This document shows positions 16,839 to 26,475 of a stretch of 64,000 nucleotides of DNA, piece after piece. The DNA comes from Bacteroidota bacterium. Its GTDB lineage: Bacteria; Bacteroidota; Bacteroidia; Chitinophagales; Chitinophagaceae. How positions within the stretch are numbered: the first letter of the stretch is position 1; each line of letters begins with the position of its first letter. The DNA lies in the NCBI GenBank assembly GCA_016868895.1, contig VGFK01000001.1:478896-542895 (forward strand), in the 5' to 3' direction. The notes beneath the pieces were generated by a model. That model was not told the DNA's origin. It worked only from the letters and a program-made list of their open reading frames with translations, and searched no databases. The position numbers and the translations under genes were made by a program.

Positions 16839-17969
16839 ATGTCGTTCAATTCATTGGCTGATTTTCTTGAACCCATTCATCTGGCCAGCATCCTGGGAGA
16901 TGCTGAACTCAAAGAGGGCCAGTTAGGGAAAAACATCAATTATTACAGTGAGGAAATGCCCGATCTTTCGGTGGTCGACCTTGTGATTGCCGGCTGCAAT
17001 GACCTTCGGGGCAATGGCGATATTTCCGGAAGAGACGCAGGCATTGATGCCATTCGAAAAGAATTGTATTTGCTCTATCAGTGGCACAAGGATATCCGTA
17101 TTGCCGATCTGGGTACTATCCGATCGGGAGCCACTGCGCAGGACACCCTGGCTGCAATCCGTTCCATCGCACGTGAATGCATGGAATTGGGAAAACGTTT
17201 TCTGCTGCTGGGCGGTTCGCATGATCTGACCATGGGACTGTATGACGCCTATCGGCAAAAAGAACAAATCATCGAAGCCGTTGGCGTAGATGCCTACATC
17301 GATTTGTCGATTGACAATCCCGTGCGGTCCCGAAACTTCCTCATGGAAATGCTGACCGGCGATCCCAATTTTATTCGCCACTATCATCACATCGCCTTCC
17401 AAAGCTATTACGTGCATCCCACCATGTTGGAAACCATGGATCAGCTTCGGTTTGATTGCTGGCGACTCGGAAAGGTGAAAGAGAACATCGAAGAAATGGA
17501 GCCTTCCTTTCGAAGCAGTGAACTGCTGACGTTTGATTTATCCGCTTTGGGTGCTCCTACGTTTTGGGAAGGAAGCAGTCCCAACGGCCTCAACGGAGAA
17601 GAAGCATGCACATTGATGCGGTACGCAGGCATGAGCGATAAGATGAAAATGCTTGGGATTTTTGGATACGATCAGTCGACCGACCCCCACCATACCCTTG
17701 CCAAACAGGTATCGCAAATGATCTGGTACCTGATCGATGGCATACAGGTGGGCTCCACCGAATCATCACTCAATCAACGAGAAATGTTCCTGGAATGCCA
17801 CATTGCCTTTGGAGCTGTGGAAACCACCTTTATTAAAAGCGTTCGGACCGGGAGATGGTGGATGAAAATGCCCGATCAGAAATACGTCCCCTGCTCCTAC
17901 AACGATTTTCAAGTTGCCGGTAATAATGAAATCCCTGAACGGTGGCTGCGTCTTCAAGAAAGAAGCTGA
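16839..17969 (+). CDS. Arginase/formiminoglutamase-fold protein with altered metal site
   Basis: Ureohydrolase-fold protein of 376 residues, of the type usually labelled formimidoylglutamase in Bacteroidota. The three metal motifs can be located but are degenerate: GGDH is GGSHD, DAHxD is DAYID (metal-binding His replaced by Tyr), and SxDxD is TFDLS (second Asp lost). A standard two-Mn centre therefore looks unlikely. It may be catalytically inactive or use other chemistry. The stop is followed after 2 bases by the PBP4-type gene, so the two form an operon. Confidence 0.8.
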   Translation: MSFNSLADFLEPIHLASILGDAELKEGQLGKNINYYSEEMPDLSVVDLVIAGCNDLRGNGDISGRDAGIDAIRKELYLLYQWHKDIRIADLGTIRSGATAQDTLAAIRSIARECMELGKRFLLLGGSHDLTMGLYDAYRQKEQIIEAVGVDAYIDLSIDNPVRSRNFLMEMLTGDPNFIRHYHHIAFQSYYVHPTMLETMDQLRFDCWRLGKVKENIEEMEPSFRSSELLTFDLSALGAPTFWEGSSPNGLNGEEACTLMRYAGMSDKMKMLGIFGYDQSTDPHHTLAKQVSQMIWYLIDGIQVGSTESSLNQREMFLECHIAFGAVETTFIKSVRTGRWWMKMPDQKYVPCSYNDFQVAGNNEIPERWLRLQERS

Positions 17970-17971
17970 GC

Positions 17972-19315
17972 ATGAAGGTCGTTTTGATTTTCCAGCGATT
18001 GTTCCTGTTGCTCATCGGCAGTGGAATCCTGCTTGGATGCGGTACACAACACACGTTGAAGCGGGCTGCAGGACAACTGATTGGAAATGAGTTGAGCAAC
18101 GCTCATGTAGGTATTGCCGTTTTTGATCCCCAAAAAAATAGATACCGCTTCACGCATCAATCCGACAAACTCTTTGTCCCCGCCAGCAATACAAAAATTG
18201 TCACCTGCTATGCAGGAATGAAATATTTGCCCGCTCGATTTCCTACTGCCATCTTTCAGGAATTGGATACGGCAGTGATCATAGTCCCCATGGGTGATCC
18301 AACATTTTTGCATCCCGAGTTTGCTGTTCATCCGTTGATGAACCGACTCAAAGATGTGAAGAAACCCATCTACCTCTCCACCACACATTGGAAGACCCTC
18401 GCTTTGGGAAACGGATGGAGTCAAGAGGATTTTTCTGAAGGCTACATGACGGAACGCAGTGTTTTTCCGGTGTATGGGAATCGGGTGCATTGGTTTCAGG
18501 AACGAACAAAAAAAGAAAATCCCAGTCATGCTGCCGATTCAATTGATCTGTTCATTTATTCCAATCCGGAAATCAGCTGGCCTGTAGATTTTGGGAAAGC
18601 AGGATCCCGATTCAGCGTGGTGCGTGCAGCACACAACAATGCATTTACACTACTGGAAGGAAAGGAAAAACAGGCCCGGGTATCGGTGCCGTATATCACC
18701 AACGGAGTGAAAACGGGTTTGGAATTGTTAGCGGACAGTCTGCATACAAGCATTTCCATTTGGGAGGGACCGAAAGAATATACTGCAAGGTTGATTCGAC
18801 AGGATACCATCTATTCACAGTCGACCGACTCTCTCCTCTCCATCATGATGCATCGAAGCGATAATTTCTATGCTGATCAGATTTTGCTGATGGCCAGTCA
18901 AATGAAAAAAGGCGAAATGAATGAAGAGGGGTTCATACAGGATATGCTGGAAACGGAATTGAAATCATTTCCGGTCACCCCGCGTTGGGTGGATGGAAGC
19001 GGATTGAGCCGGTATAATGTATTCAGTCCCTCTGACATGATCCATCTCCTTGAAAAACTGAGGACAGAGGAACCTTGGGAACGGATTGCTGCAGTGTTTC
19101 CGCAATCTTCCGAAGGCACGCTGCGCTCCATTTCGGGACTTTCAGGAACATCGATTATTGCAAAAACCGGATCCATGGGAGGTGTCCTTTGCCTGAGCGG
19201 ATATGTGCGCTCAAAAGATAACAGATGGCTCTCCTTCTCAATCATGATCAACAACCACACTTCAAGTGGTGCGGTTCTGAGGAAAAGAATCGGAGAATTT
19301 CTAAGTCGATTGTAA
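17972..19315 (+). CDS. dacB: D-alanyl-D-alanine carboxypeptidase/endopeptidase (PBP4 type)
   Basis: Peptidoglycan hydrolase of the S13 family. 447 residues from the ATG at 17972. An N-terminal hydrophobic segment ending in ILLGCG is a probable lipobox, so the protein is likely membrane-anchored. The three penicillin-binding motifs are present: SxxK as Ser72-N-T-Lys75, SDN (HRSDNFYAD), and KTG at about Lys398 (AKTGSMGG). The large insert between the first two motifs, typical of PBP4, is present. It lies directly downstream of the arginase-like gene. Confidence 0.92.
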   Translation: MKVVLIFQRLFLLLIGSGILLGCGTQHTLKRAAGQLIGNELSNAHVGIAVFDPQKNRYRFTHQSDKLFVPASNTKIVTCYAGMKYLPARFPTAIFQELDTAVIIVPMGDPTFLHPEFAVHPLMNRLKDVKKPIYLSTTHWKTLALGNGWSQEDFSEGYMTERSVFPVYGNRVHWFQERTKKENPSHAADSIDLFIYSNPEISWPVDFGKAGSRFSVVRAAHNNAFTLLEGKEKQARVSVPYITNGVKTGLELLADSLHTSISIWEGPKEYTARLIRQDTIYSQSTDSLLSIMMHRSDNFYADQILLMASQMKKGEMNEEGFIQDMLETELKSFPVTPRWVDGSGLSRYNVFSPSDMIHLLEKLRTEEPWERIAAVFPQSSEGTLRSISGLSGTSIIAKTGSMGGVLCLSGYVRSKDNRWLSFSIMINNHTSSGAVLRKRIGEFLSRL

Positions 19316-19327
19316 CCGGTTGACTAT

Positions 19328-21130
19328 TCAACTACCAAATACATCGTTCAGTTGTTGCAACTCGATGTGCATGTAAATGGGTCGGCCATCAAAATGCACG
19401 TTTGATTGTTTGCATGCAGACAATTGTTCAATCAGTGATTGCATTTCGTTCAAACTCATTGAAGTGCCGGCGCGTATAGCATGTTTCCTGGCCAATGTCT
19501 TGGCCATCTTTTCGCGGTAAGCAGCGTGCAATCCGGCAGTGGCATCTTTTATATCCTCCAGAATCATCTCGATGATGGCTGCACTGTTTTCATGCGGATG
19601 ATCTGCAGGAGTTCCATTCAACAAAAAAGATTGTTTACCAAAGGACTCCAGTTCATAGCCCATCTGTAAAAGATCGGGACGTATGGAATCCAATAATGAT
19701 TCATCGGAAGGAGCTGTATGAATGGCTTGAGGAAACAGCGACCGCTGAATGGGAATGGGTGAACCTTCCCAAGCTGCATTGAACTTTTCAAACAATACCT
19801 GCTGATGGGCCAGTTGCTGATGAATCAAGCGGAGTCCATCTGAGGTTTCTACTGCGATATATGTTTTCTGAATGTGCAAGCAGGATATTGTTTTGCTCTC
19901 TATAAGTGCATCCATTTGAATTGGAGCAGCAACTGTTTCTTTCGGAGCAGTGTCAAAAAAATCTTTCCAATTTCTAAGGTTGCTACTTGATTCGATGCGG
20001 TGCGCCTGATGGTGGTCGACAAACGTTTTATACAGTCCGCCAGATCGAGCCTGCTGTTGCTGATCAGCGGTAAAGGGTTTGCTCACGGCGTCCAACTGTT
20101 GAATAGAAGGATCCAATTCAAAGTCCAATGCAGGCGCTATACTAAACTGTGCCAGGGCATGGCGAATGGCCGATTTGATGAAGGCATATACTATTTTATC
20201 GTCGTCAAATTTTATCTCTTGTTTGGTGGGATGCACATTGATATCGATGTGTGAGGGATCCAGGTCAATCATCAGCACAAAAAAAGGAAAGCTCCCTTGA
20301 GGAAGCAGCTCCTCATACGCAGTCACGATTGCATGCTGGAGATACGCACTCCGGATGAAACGACGATTGACAAATAAGAATTGTTCTCCCCTGGTTTTTC
20401 GAGCCGTTTCAGGTTTTCCAATAAAGCCACTCACATTCAGGTAGTCCGTTTTCTCTTCCACCTGAACCAGTCGGGAAGCATAACTGCTCCCCATCACCTG
20501 AACAATCCGCTGCTTGAGCGTTCCTTTTTCGAGGTGATGTACTTCTTGGCCATTGCTGATCATGGAAAAGGCAATCTCGGGGAATGCCAGTGCAACGTGT
20601 AAGAACTCCTCCGAGATGTGGCGCAATTCAACGATATTGCTTTTTAAAAAATTCCTCCGCGCCGGAACATTGAAAAACAGGTTCTTCATGCTGATGGACG
20701 TACCCGCACTGCACGTACAGGAAGTTGAAGCGGTGACGATACTGTTTTCCAATTCAATGGACAATCCCAGTTCCTGATCGTGCGGGCGGGTTTTGAGGTG
20801 AACCTGTGCAACTGCAGCAATGGAAGCCAATGCTTCCCCCCTGAATCCCATCGTTTTGATCCGGAACAGGTCCTCGATCTCACCAATTTTTGAAGTCGCA
20901 TGCCGTTCAAAGCAACGTACGGCATCTTCCGCATTCATCCCCTTTCCGTTGTCGATAACCTGCACCAAGGATTTCCCCGCATCTTCAATGATCAGTCGGA
21001 TTTCTGAAGCTCCTGCATCGACTGCATTTTCCAACAACTCCTTCACTGCACTGGCGGGGCGCTGAATGACCTCACCGGCAGCGATTTGGTTGGCAATATG
21101 AGCAGGGAGTACATGGATGGAATTGGGCAT
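19328..21130 (-). CDS. mutL: DNA mismatch repair protein MutL
   Basis: Couples mismatch recognition by MutS to strand removal. The GHKL ATPase motifs are intact: ELLENAVDAGA, DNGKGM and GFRGEALASIAAV. The C-terminal dimerisation domain is present, but the endonuclease signature is not standard: DQHAAHERxxYE reads HQQLAHQQVLFE and the CPHGRP motif reads HFDGRP. This copy may lack nicking activity. I start it at the ATG at 21130 (600 residues); the extra codon in the ORF track is a TTG. Confidence 0.95.
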   Translation of the reverse strand: MPNSIHVLPAHIANQIAAGEVIQRPASAVKELLENAVDAGASEIRLIIEDAGKSLVQVIDNGKGMNAEDAVRCFERHATSKIGEIEDLFRIKTMGFRGEALASIAAVAQVHLKTRPHDQELGLSIELENSIVTASTSCTCSAGTSISMKNLFFNVPARRNFLKSNIVELRHISEEFLHVALAFPEIAFSMISNGQEVHHLEKGTLKQRIVQVMGSSYASRLVQVEEKTDYLNVSGFIGKPETARKTRGEQFLFVNRRFIRSAYLQHAIVTAYEELLPQGSFPFFVLMIDLDPSHIDINVHPTKQEIKFDDDKIVYAFIKSAIRHALAQFSIAPALDFELDPSIQQLDAVSKPFTADQQQQARSGGLYKTFVDHHQAHRIESSSNLRNWKDFFDTAPKETVAAPIQMDALIESKTISCLHIQKTYIAVETSDGLRLIHQQLAHQQVLFEKFNAAWEGSPIPIQRSLFPQAIHTAPSDESLLDSIRPDLLQMGYELESFGKQSFLLNGTPADHPHENSAAIIEMILEDIKDATAGLHAAYREKMAKTLARKHAIRAGTSMSLNEMQSLIEQLSACKQSNVHFDGRPIYMHIELQQLNDVFGS

Positions 21131-21152
21131 CAAGAGACAAATTTCCTATCTT

Positions 21153-21160
21153 CAAAAATA
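21153..21160 (-). promoter_or_regulatory. Putative -7 promoter element of mutL (TATTTTTG)
   Basis: Exact TAnnTTTG match on the minus strand, 22 bases before the mutL ATG, inside the short divergent gap to the GH3 gene. Confidence 0.5.
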
Positions 21161-21174
21161 ACAAATACGCCCGT

Positions 21175-24066
21175 ATGCGCATGAGAAAAACTGTATTGTC
21201 GCTGATAGTAGTGCTCCAGGTACTGTGCGTCGAAGCACAGGATGCCCGCAGATGGGTCGATAGCGTCTTGCAGAACCTGAACGAGGATCAAAAAATTGCA
21301 CAGCTCATCATGGTTCGGCTCTCTTCGATCGACCTTCGAACACGGATCATCAGTTATTATGATACAACCGTAGAACGGGATATTCTCCGGTACAATGTTG
21401 GAGGCATCTGCCTGTTTCAAGGGGGTCCGGTTCGTCAAACACAATGGGTCAATCGGTTTCAATCGATTGCCAAAACACCGATTCTGATTGCCATTGATGG
21501 AGAGACAGGCGTGGGCATGCGCATCGACAGTGTAGCCAATCTTCCAAAGATGATGATGTTGGGTGCCCTGCGCGACACCTCTATTGCGTTTGCATACGGA
21601 CAATGGGTAGCGGAACAGTGTAAACAGATGGGCATTCAGGTGAATTTTGCTCCGGTTGCAGATGTGAACAACAATCCCAATAATCCGGTCATCAATGACC
21701 GGTCGTTTGGAGAAGACAAATACAAAGTTGCAGCACTGGCTGTTCAATACATGTTGGGCATGCAATCGCGCGGAATCATGGGCAGCGCAAAACATTTTCC
21801 CGGTCACGGAGATGTAGATGTGGATTCGCACCTCGCTTTACCGGTGATCAGTAAAACCAAAGAACAATTACAGGAACTTGAATTGTATCCATTCCGTCGA
21901 CTATTTGATGCCGGTGTTGGGAGTGCAATGGTCGGGCATTTGTTTGTTCCGGTGATCGACAGCACGCCCAACCGCGGAACGTCAATTTCTGAAAAAGCAG
22001 TCAACGGTCTGCTGAAAACTGAAATGGGATTCAACGGCATCACCTTTACTGACGCGCTGGAAATGAAAGGTGTAGCAGAAGCTTACCCCAATGGAGGAGC
22101 AGGTGTGGAGTCGTTAATTGCAGGAAACGATATGATGTGTCTACCGGGGGAAGTCGGTACCGTCATTCAAAAAGTAAAAGATGCTATTGCTGCCAACCGC
22201 ATAGGCTGGCAGCAAATTGATGCGCATGTCAGAAAAGTGCTGGAAACAAAATATGCATTGGGACTTTCCAATTGGAAGCCGGTTCCCATTCAAGGATTGG
22301 TAGAAAGGCTGAACGAGAAGAGCCATGACTTGAAAAAATTAGTTGCAGAAAAAGCCATTACACTGGCAAAACACGATGATAAGAGCGCTTTCCCTTTTCC
22401 GATCACGGTCAGCAAACGCGTGGCCCTCTTGGATATTGCAAAAAATCGCTCTACCGAATTCAGTAACCGGATGCGCAGCCATTACAATGCAGATGTATTT
22501 CTCTTTGATCATACCCGCAGTGCATCAGAAGCCGATAGTCTGTACCGAATACTGCAAACGTATGAACATGTGGTGGTCGCCATACATGAATTGCCCCGCT
22601 ACCCTGCGAATAATTTCAATATGAGCAAGTCGGCTGTCGGGTTGATTGATACCATTCTGATGACTATGCCTTCCAATCTGTTCATCTTTGGAAATCCCTA
22701 TGCCGCAAAAAGTTTTTGCCAGGGGAAAAATATCATCATCTGTTACGATGACGATCCCATCACCCACCGGGTGGCAGCGGATATGTTTGCGGGAAACCGT
22801 TCACCCGAGGGACAACTTCCGGTCACCATTTGTTCATCTATGAAAGCCGGAACGGGTTTTTCGATTGAAGCTTCACCTGTTCTGACGAGCACCCCACCTT
22901 CCCGGATCAATGATCGCGTTGATTCCATCATTCAGGATGCCATTGAGCGAAAAGCTGCTCCGGGAATGGTATTGCTTGCGGTAAAAGATGGAAAAATTGT
23001 AGAACAAAGAACCTATGGACATTTGGCATACGATAAGAAAAACGCTACAACGCAGGAAGCGGTATACGACATGGCATCGGTAACCAAGATCTGTGCTACT
23101 ACGTTGTGCATGATGAAACTGGTTGATGAAGGAAAGGTGAGGCTGGATGGGAAGCTGGGGGACTATTTACCCTGGACCCTTGGCACCAATAAAGCTGATT
23201 TAAGCATCAGGGATATTTTGCTGCATCAGGCGGGATTGAAAGCATGGATTCCCTTTTATAAAGAAGTTTCCGATAGTGTGACACAGAAAGCGCTTCCGGA
23301 ATTCTTCAGTAAAAAGATGAGTGCCCGGTATGGTGTGAAAGTAGATGATGGATTGTACATGCGCACAGATTGGCGGGATACCTTGTATGCACGGATTTTG
23401 CAGTCGCCTCTTGAAAAAGAAAAAAAATACATCTACAGCGATAATGATTTTATTTTTTTAGGAGAAGTTGTGAAAGCCGTCAGCGGTCGCTCCCTCGACC
23501 AATATGTGCAGCAACATTTTTATGGTCCGTTAGGGTTCCGAAGTTCAGGCTTCAACCCTACCCAGTTCATCAACACATCCGTGATTGCGCCTACCGAAGA
23601 AGATCCCTATTTCAGGGAGCGGTTGGTGAGAGGGTATGTACACGATCCCGGTGCTGCAATGTTTGGAGGTATTTCGGGGCATGCAGGCTTATTCAGCAAT
23701 GCCTATGAAATTGCCGTGTTGATGCAGTTGGTCATGAACAAAGGCATCTTAAATGGAAAACGCTTTTTTTCGGATTCAACTGTAAGTCAGTTTACCCGTT
23801 ACCAGAGTGATATCAGCAGGCGTGGGCTCGGTTTTGATAAACCGGAAAAAGACAATGCAACACGTACTTCACCTTACCCCACCATTGGTGCATCCCCTCA
23901 GGCCTTTGGACATACCGGATTCACGGGCACCTGTGCATGGGGCGATCCCAAGAGCGGACTTGTTTTTGTATTACTGGCCAATCGGGTGCATCCGAAAGCG
24001 ACCAATACATTTGGGGACCTGAATGTTCGGGGAAAGGTGATGGAAGAATTGCTCAAAGCATATTGA
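21175..24066 (+). CDS. GH3 beta-N-acetylglucosaminidase fused to a beta-lactamase-family serine hydrolase
   Basis: 963 residues (or 961 from the second ATG at 21181) with a signal peptide at the N-terminus. The GH3 domain (about 30-370) carries the NagZ motif KHFPGHGDVDVDSH around residue 206 and the nucleophile motif TDALEMKG (Asp293). A middle GH3 C-terminal-like region follows to about 570. The last 370 residues are a serine beta-lactamase/esterase-like domain with SxxK (MASVTKIC, Ser635), a YSDND second motif and HTG (GHTGFTGT). Such fusions recur in Bacteroidota and suggest cell-wall sugar and peptide turnover in one secreted enzyme. Its 3' end overlaps crtB by 14 bases. Confidence 0.92.
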   Translation: MRMRKTVLSLIVVLQVLCVEAQDARRWVDSVLQNLNEDQKIAQLIMVRLSSIDLRTRIISYYDTTVERDILRYNVGGICLFQGGPVRQTQWVNRFQSIAKTPILIAIDGETGVGMRIDSVANLPKMMMLGALRDTSIAFAYGQWVAEQCKQMGIQVNFAPVADVNNNPNNPVINDRSFGEDKYKVAALAVQYMLGMQSRGIMGSAKHFPGHGDVDVDSHLALPVISKTKEQLQELELYPFRRLFDAGVGSAMVGHLFVPVIDSTPNRGTSISEKAVNGLLKTEMGFNGITFTDALEMKGVAEAYPNGGAGVESLIAGNDMMCLPGEVGTVIQKVKDAIAANRIGWQQIDAHVRKVLETKYALGLSNWKPVPIQGLVERLNEKSHDLKKLVAEKAITLAKHDDKSAFPFPITVSKRVALLDIAKNRSTEFSNRMRSHYNADVFLFDHTRSASEADSLYRILQTYEHVVVAIHELPRYPANNFNMSKSAVGLIDTILMTMPSNLFIFGNPYAAKSFCQGKNIIICYDDDPITHRVAADMFAGNRSPEGQLPVTICSSMKAGTGFSIEASPVLTSTPPSRINDRVDSIIQDAIERKAAPGMVLLAVKDGKIVEQRTYGHLAYDKKNATTQEAVYDMASVTKICATTLCMMKLVDEGKVRLDGKLGDYLPWTLGTNKADLSIRDILLHQAGLKAWIPFYKEVSDSVTQKALPEFFSKKMSARYGVKVDDGLYMRTDWRDTLYARILQSPLEKEKKYIYSDNDFIFLGEVVKAVSGRSLDQYVQQHFYGPLGFRSSGFNPTQFINTSVIAPTEEDPYFRERLVRGYVHDPGAAMFGGISGHAGLFSNAYEIAVLMQLVMNKGILNGKRFFSDSTVSQFTRYQSDISRRGLGFDKPEKDNATRTSPYPTIGASPQAFGHTGFTGTCAWGDPKSGLVFVLLANRVHPKATNTFGDLNVRGKVMEELLKAY

Positions 24067-24889
24067 ACTGCGTGCGAACTACTGCTTTTGCGGCTACCCA
24101 GGCTTTGTGGTAATTGGGTATGCGGATACGCTCTTCAAGAATGCGCTGTGGTTGAAGCGCTTTGATTTTCTTGAATAAACTCATGTAATACTTATAGGCA
24201 AGGTAGACGCCAAAGCGAGCTTTGAGCGGAAGCTGTATGATGCCCATGTAGGCATGCCGAAAGTCTTGTTCAATATCTGATTCGATGGCCTCTTTCATTT
24301 CAGGAGTAAATGCATTGAAATCTACTCCCGGAAAATAAACCCGGTTCAGTTGCTGATAATCGGCTTTCACGTCCCGAAGAAAATTCACCTTTTGAAATGC
24401 TGAACCCAATGATTGTGCATGGGGCTTCAGCTTCTCGTATTGTTGACGATCGCCATCGCAGAAAACAAACAGGCACATGAGTCCCACTACTTCCGCACTC
24501 CCATAGATGTATTCAGCATATCCTTGCTGATCATAGTTGGAGCGGTCCAAATCAAACTCCATGCTTTTAAAGAATGCATCAACTAACGCGAGGTCGATGT
24601 TGTATCGGTTCACAGTGATTTGAAAACTGTGCAGGATCGGATTCAGGCTGATTCCTTGAGCGATGGCTTCGTAGGTCTCTTTTTTGAAATTAGCCAGTAG
24701 GCTGATTTTATCAAATCTATGAAACGTATCCACGATCTCATCCGCAAAACGCACCAATCCGTATATGTCATAAATCGGTCCCTGAATATCCGAATGCAAC
24801 AATCGGATGGCGCTGCTGAACGAGGTGCTGTAGCGCTGCGTAGTGATGCGGCTGCATTCGTGAGAAACAGTATGGAAGATACCGATCAT
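24053..24889 (-). CDS. crtB: Phytoene synthase
   Basis: Joins two geranylgeranyl diphosphates to phytoene, the first committed step of carotenoid synthesis. The 278-residue protein shows the two aspartate motifs, DEIVD (about 51-55) and the LRDVKADYQQLNRVYFP block, and the family core FQKVNFLRD. 70 bases separate it from crtI, so it may also have its own promoter. A squalene/phytoene synthase of other specificity cannot be excluded from sequence alone, but the crtI neighbour argues for phytoene. Confidence 0.93.
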   Translation of the reverse strand: MIGIFHTVSHECSRITTQRYSTSFSSAIRLLHSDIQGPIYDIYGLVRFADEIVDTFHRFDKISLLANFKKETYEAIAQGISLNPILHSFQITVNRYNIDLALVDAFFKSMEFDLDRSNYDQQGYAEYIYGSAEVVGLMCLFVFCDGDRQQYEKLKPHAQSLGSAFQKVNFLRDVKADYQQLNRVYFPGVDFNAFTPEMKEAIESDIEQDFRHAYMGIIQLPLKARFGVYLAYKYYMSLFKKIKALQPQRILEERIRIPNYHKAWVAAKAVVRTQFNML

Positions 24890-24920
24890 CTTGTTGAATA
24901 AAATAAACTAATATAAAGAG

Positions 24921-24935
24921 TTAAGTTAAACTTAA
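24921..24935. promoter_or_regulatory. Perfect palindrome in the crtI-crtB gap
   Basis: TTAAGTTAAACTTAA, 7-bp arms around one base, in the 70-base spacer before crtB. It could be an operator or a weak processing site; there is no U-tract, so it is not a terminator. Confidence 0.35.
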
Positions 24936-24959
24936 TAAACGAATCAGGGTAGATTTTGT

Positions 24960-26462
24960 TCAATAGGGGTAGAGTTTTAATCCGGGAACGATTTCTTTAT
25001 GGACCAATCCTGCTACGACTTCGCCGCTGATCAGGCTGGGGGGAACGCCTGGACCTGGGACGGTCAGTTGTCCCGTGTAATATAAATGCTTAACCTTCTT
25101 GCTTTTGCAGGAGGGTTTCAAGTGAGCAGTTTGCATCAGGGTATTGGCCAGTCCGTAGGCATTTCCTTTGAAAGCGTTGTAATCTTCCACGAAGTTACTG
25201 TAGGAGTAGGCACGTTTGATCACCACGTGGTTGCGGATATCGACCCCGGTTCTGTTCTGCAGTCGCTCGCACAACAGGTTGAAATAATGTTCCCGAATGC
25301 TCTCGTTGTCCCCGTCCAATCCTGCAGCAATTGGAATCAAGAAGAATAAATTTTCTCCTCCTTCTGGTGCCTGAGAGGGATCGGTCACCGAAGTGGCACT
25401 CAAATAAAAGAGAGGAGCTGCGGGCCAAGAAGGGTGCGTATAGATTTCTTGCGCATGATCAGAGAAGGGAACATCAAAAAATAAGCTGTGGTGTTGGAGT
25501 CCTGGTATACGCGTATTGATACCGACATAATAAATCAGACAACCCGGGGCCATGACCCGTTTATCCCAATACCGATCGGAATAAGAACGATGGGGTGCGT
25601 GCAAGAGTTGGGTTTCAATGAAGTGATAATCAGCTGCACCGATTACGGCATCGGACAGATGGAGGGCGCCGTTCTGCAACCGTATTCCTGTTGCGGTATT
25701 TTCTTCCACTTCTATGGAGGTCACATTGCTATTGAAATGAAAGCGCACTCCTTTTTCAACCGCCAAACGGTGCATGCCCTCAACAATTTTGTACATGCCG
25801 CCAACAGGAAACCAGGTACCCAGTTTGATATCGGCATAATTCATCAAGCTATACAATGCAGGCGTGTGTTCAGGAAGTGCTCCCAGAAACAGCACCGGAA
25901 ACTCCATCATCTGACGGATTTTGGGATGCTTGAAGAAGCGGGCAATGTGCGATTGGATGTCTTTGAATACATCCAATTTGAACAGTCCCCTGATGAGTTC
26001 GCCATCTACTAGTTCCATCAGGGATTGTCCAGGCTTGAAGACCAGTTTATTGATTCCTACCTGGTATTTATATTCTGCTTCGGACATGAATTGATCCAGC
26101 TGCTTGCCCGCACCGGGTTCCATGGATTCAAACAGATCCTTCAATTCCCGGTAGTTAGCCGGAACATCCATGTGGTCGTCTGACCAATAAATGCGATACG
26201 ATGGATCCAGGCGATGCAGCGTATAATAGTCGTCTATTTTTTTTCCAAAAGAGGAAAAGTAATGTTCAAATACATCGGGCATCCAGTACCAGCTGGGACC
26301 CATATCAAAAGTGAAGCCCTCTTGTTTAAAATGCCTGCAGCGTCCACCGGGTTGATCGTGTTTTTCAAAAACATCGACTTCCCAACCGTGATGAGCAAGG
26401 AAAGTAGCAGCAGAGAGGCCTGCAAATCCGCTACCAATTATACTGGCTTTTTTGGGGAGCAC
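24960..26462 (-). CDS. crtI: Phytoene desaturase
   Basis: FAD enzyme that desaturates phytoene toward lycopene. The Rossmann motif IIGSGFAGLSAA and the FEKHDQPGGRC stretch are at the N-terminus, and the C-terminal TVPGPGVPPSLISGEVV is the conserved carotenoid-oxidoreductase signature. The ORF track start lies inside the sigma-factor gene. I prefer the GTG at 26462 (M-L-P-K-K-A-S-I-I-G), which gives about 500 residues and begins 13 bases after the sigma-factor stop. No cyclase (crtY) or hydroxylase (crtZ) is in the window. Confidence 0.92.
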   Translation of the reverse strand: MLPKKASIIGSGFAGLSAATFLAHHGWEVDVFEKHDQPGGRCRHFKQEGFTFDMGPSWYWMPDVFEHYFSSFGKKIDDYYTLHRLDPSYRIYWSDDHMDVPANYRELKDLFESMEPGAGKQLDQFMSEAEYKYQVGINKLVFKPGQSLMELVDGELIRGLFKLDVFKDIQSHIARFFKHPKIRQMMEFPVLFLGALPEHTPALYSLMNYADIKLGTWFPVGGMYKIVEGMHRLAVEKGVRFHFNSNVTSIEVEENTATGIRLQNGALHLSDAVIGAADYHFIETQLLHAPHRSYSDRYWDKRVMAPGCLIYYVGINTRIPGLQHHSLFFDVPFSDHAQEIYTHPSWPAAPLFYLSATSVTDPSQAPEGGENLFFLIPIAAGLDGDNESIREHYFNLLCERLQNRTGVDIRNHVVIKRAYSYSNFVEDYNAFKGNAYGLANTLMQTAHLKPSCKSKKVKHLYYTGQLTVPGPGVPPSLISGEVVAGLVHKEIVPGLKLYPY

Positions 26463-26475
26463 GCTGGGAAGATAA

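Noticed and set aside
21130-21831. 233-residue minus-strand ORF before mutL
   Set aside because: Antisense of the GH3 gene; no family pattern.
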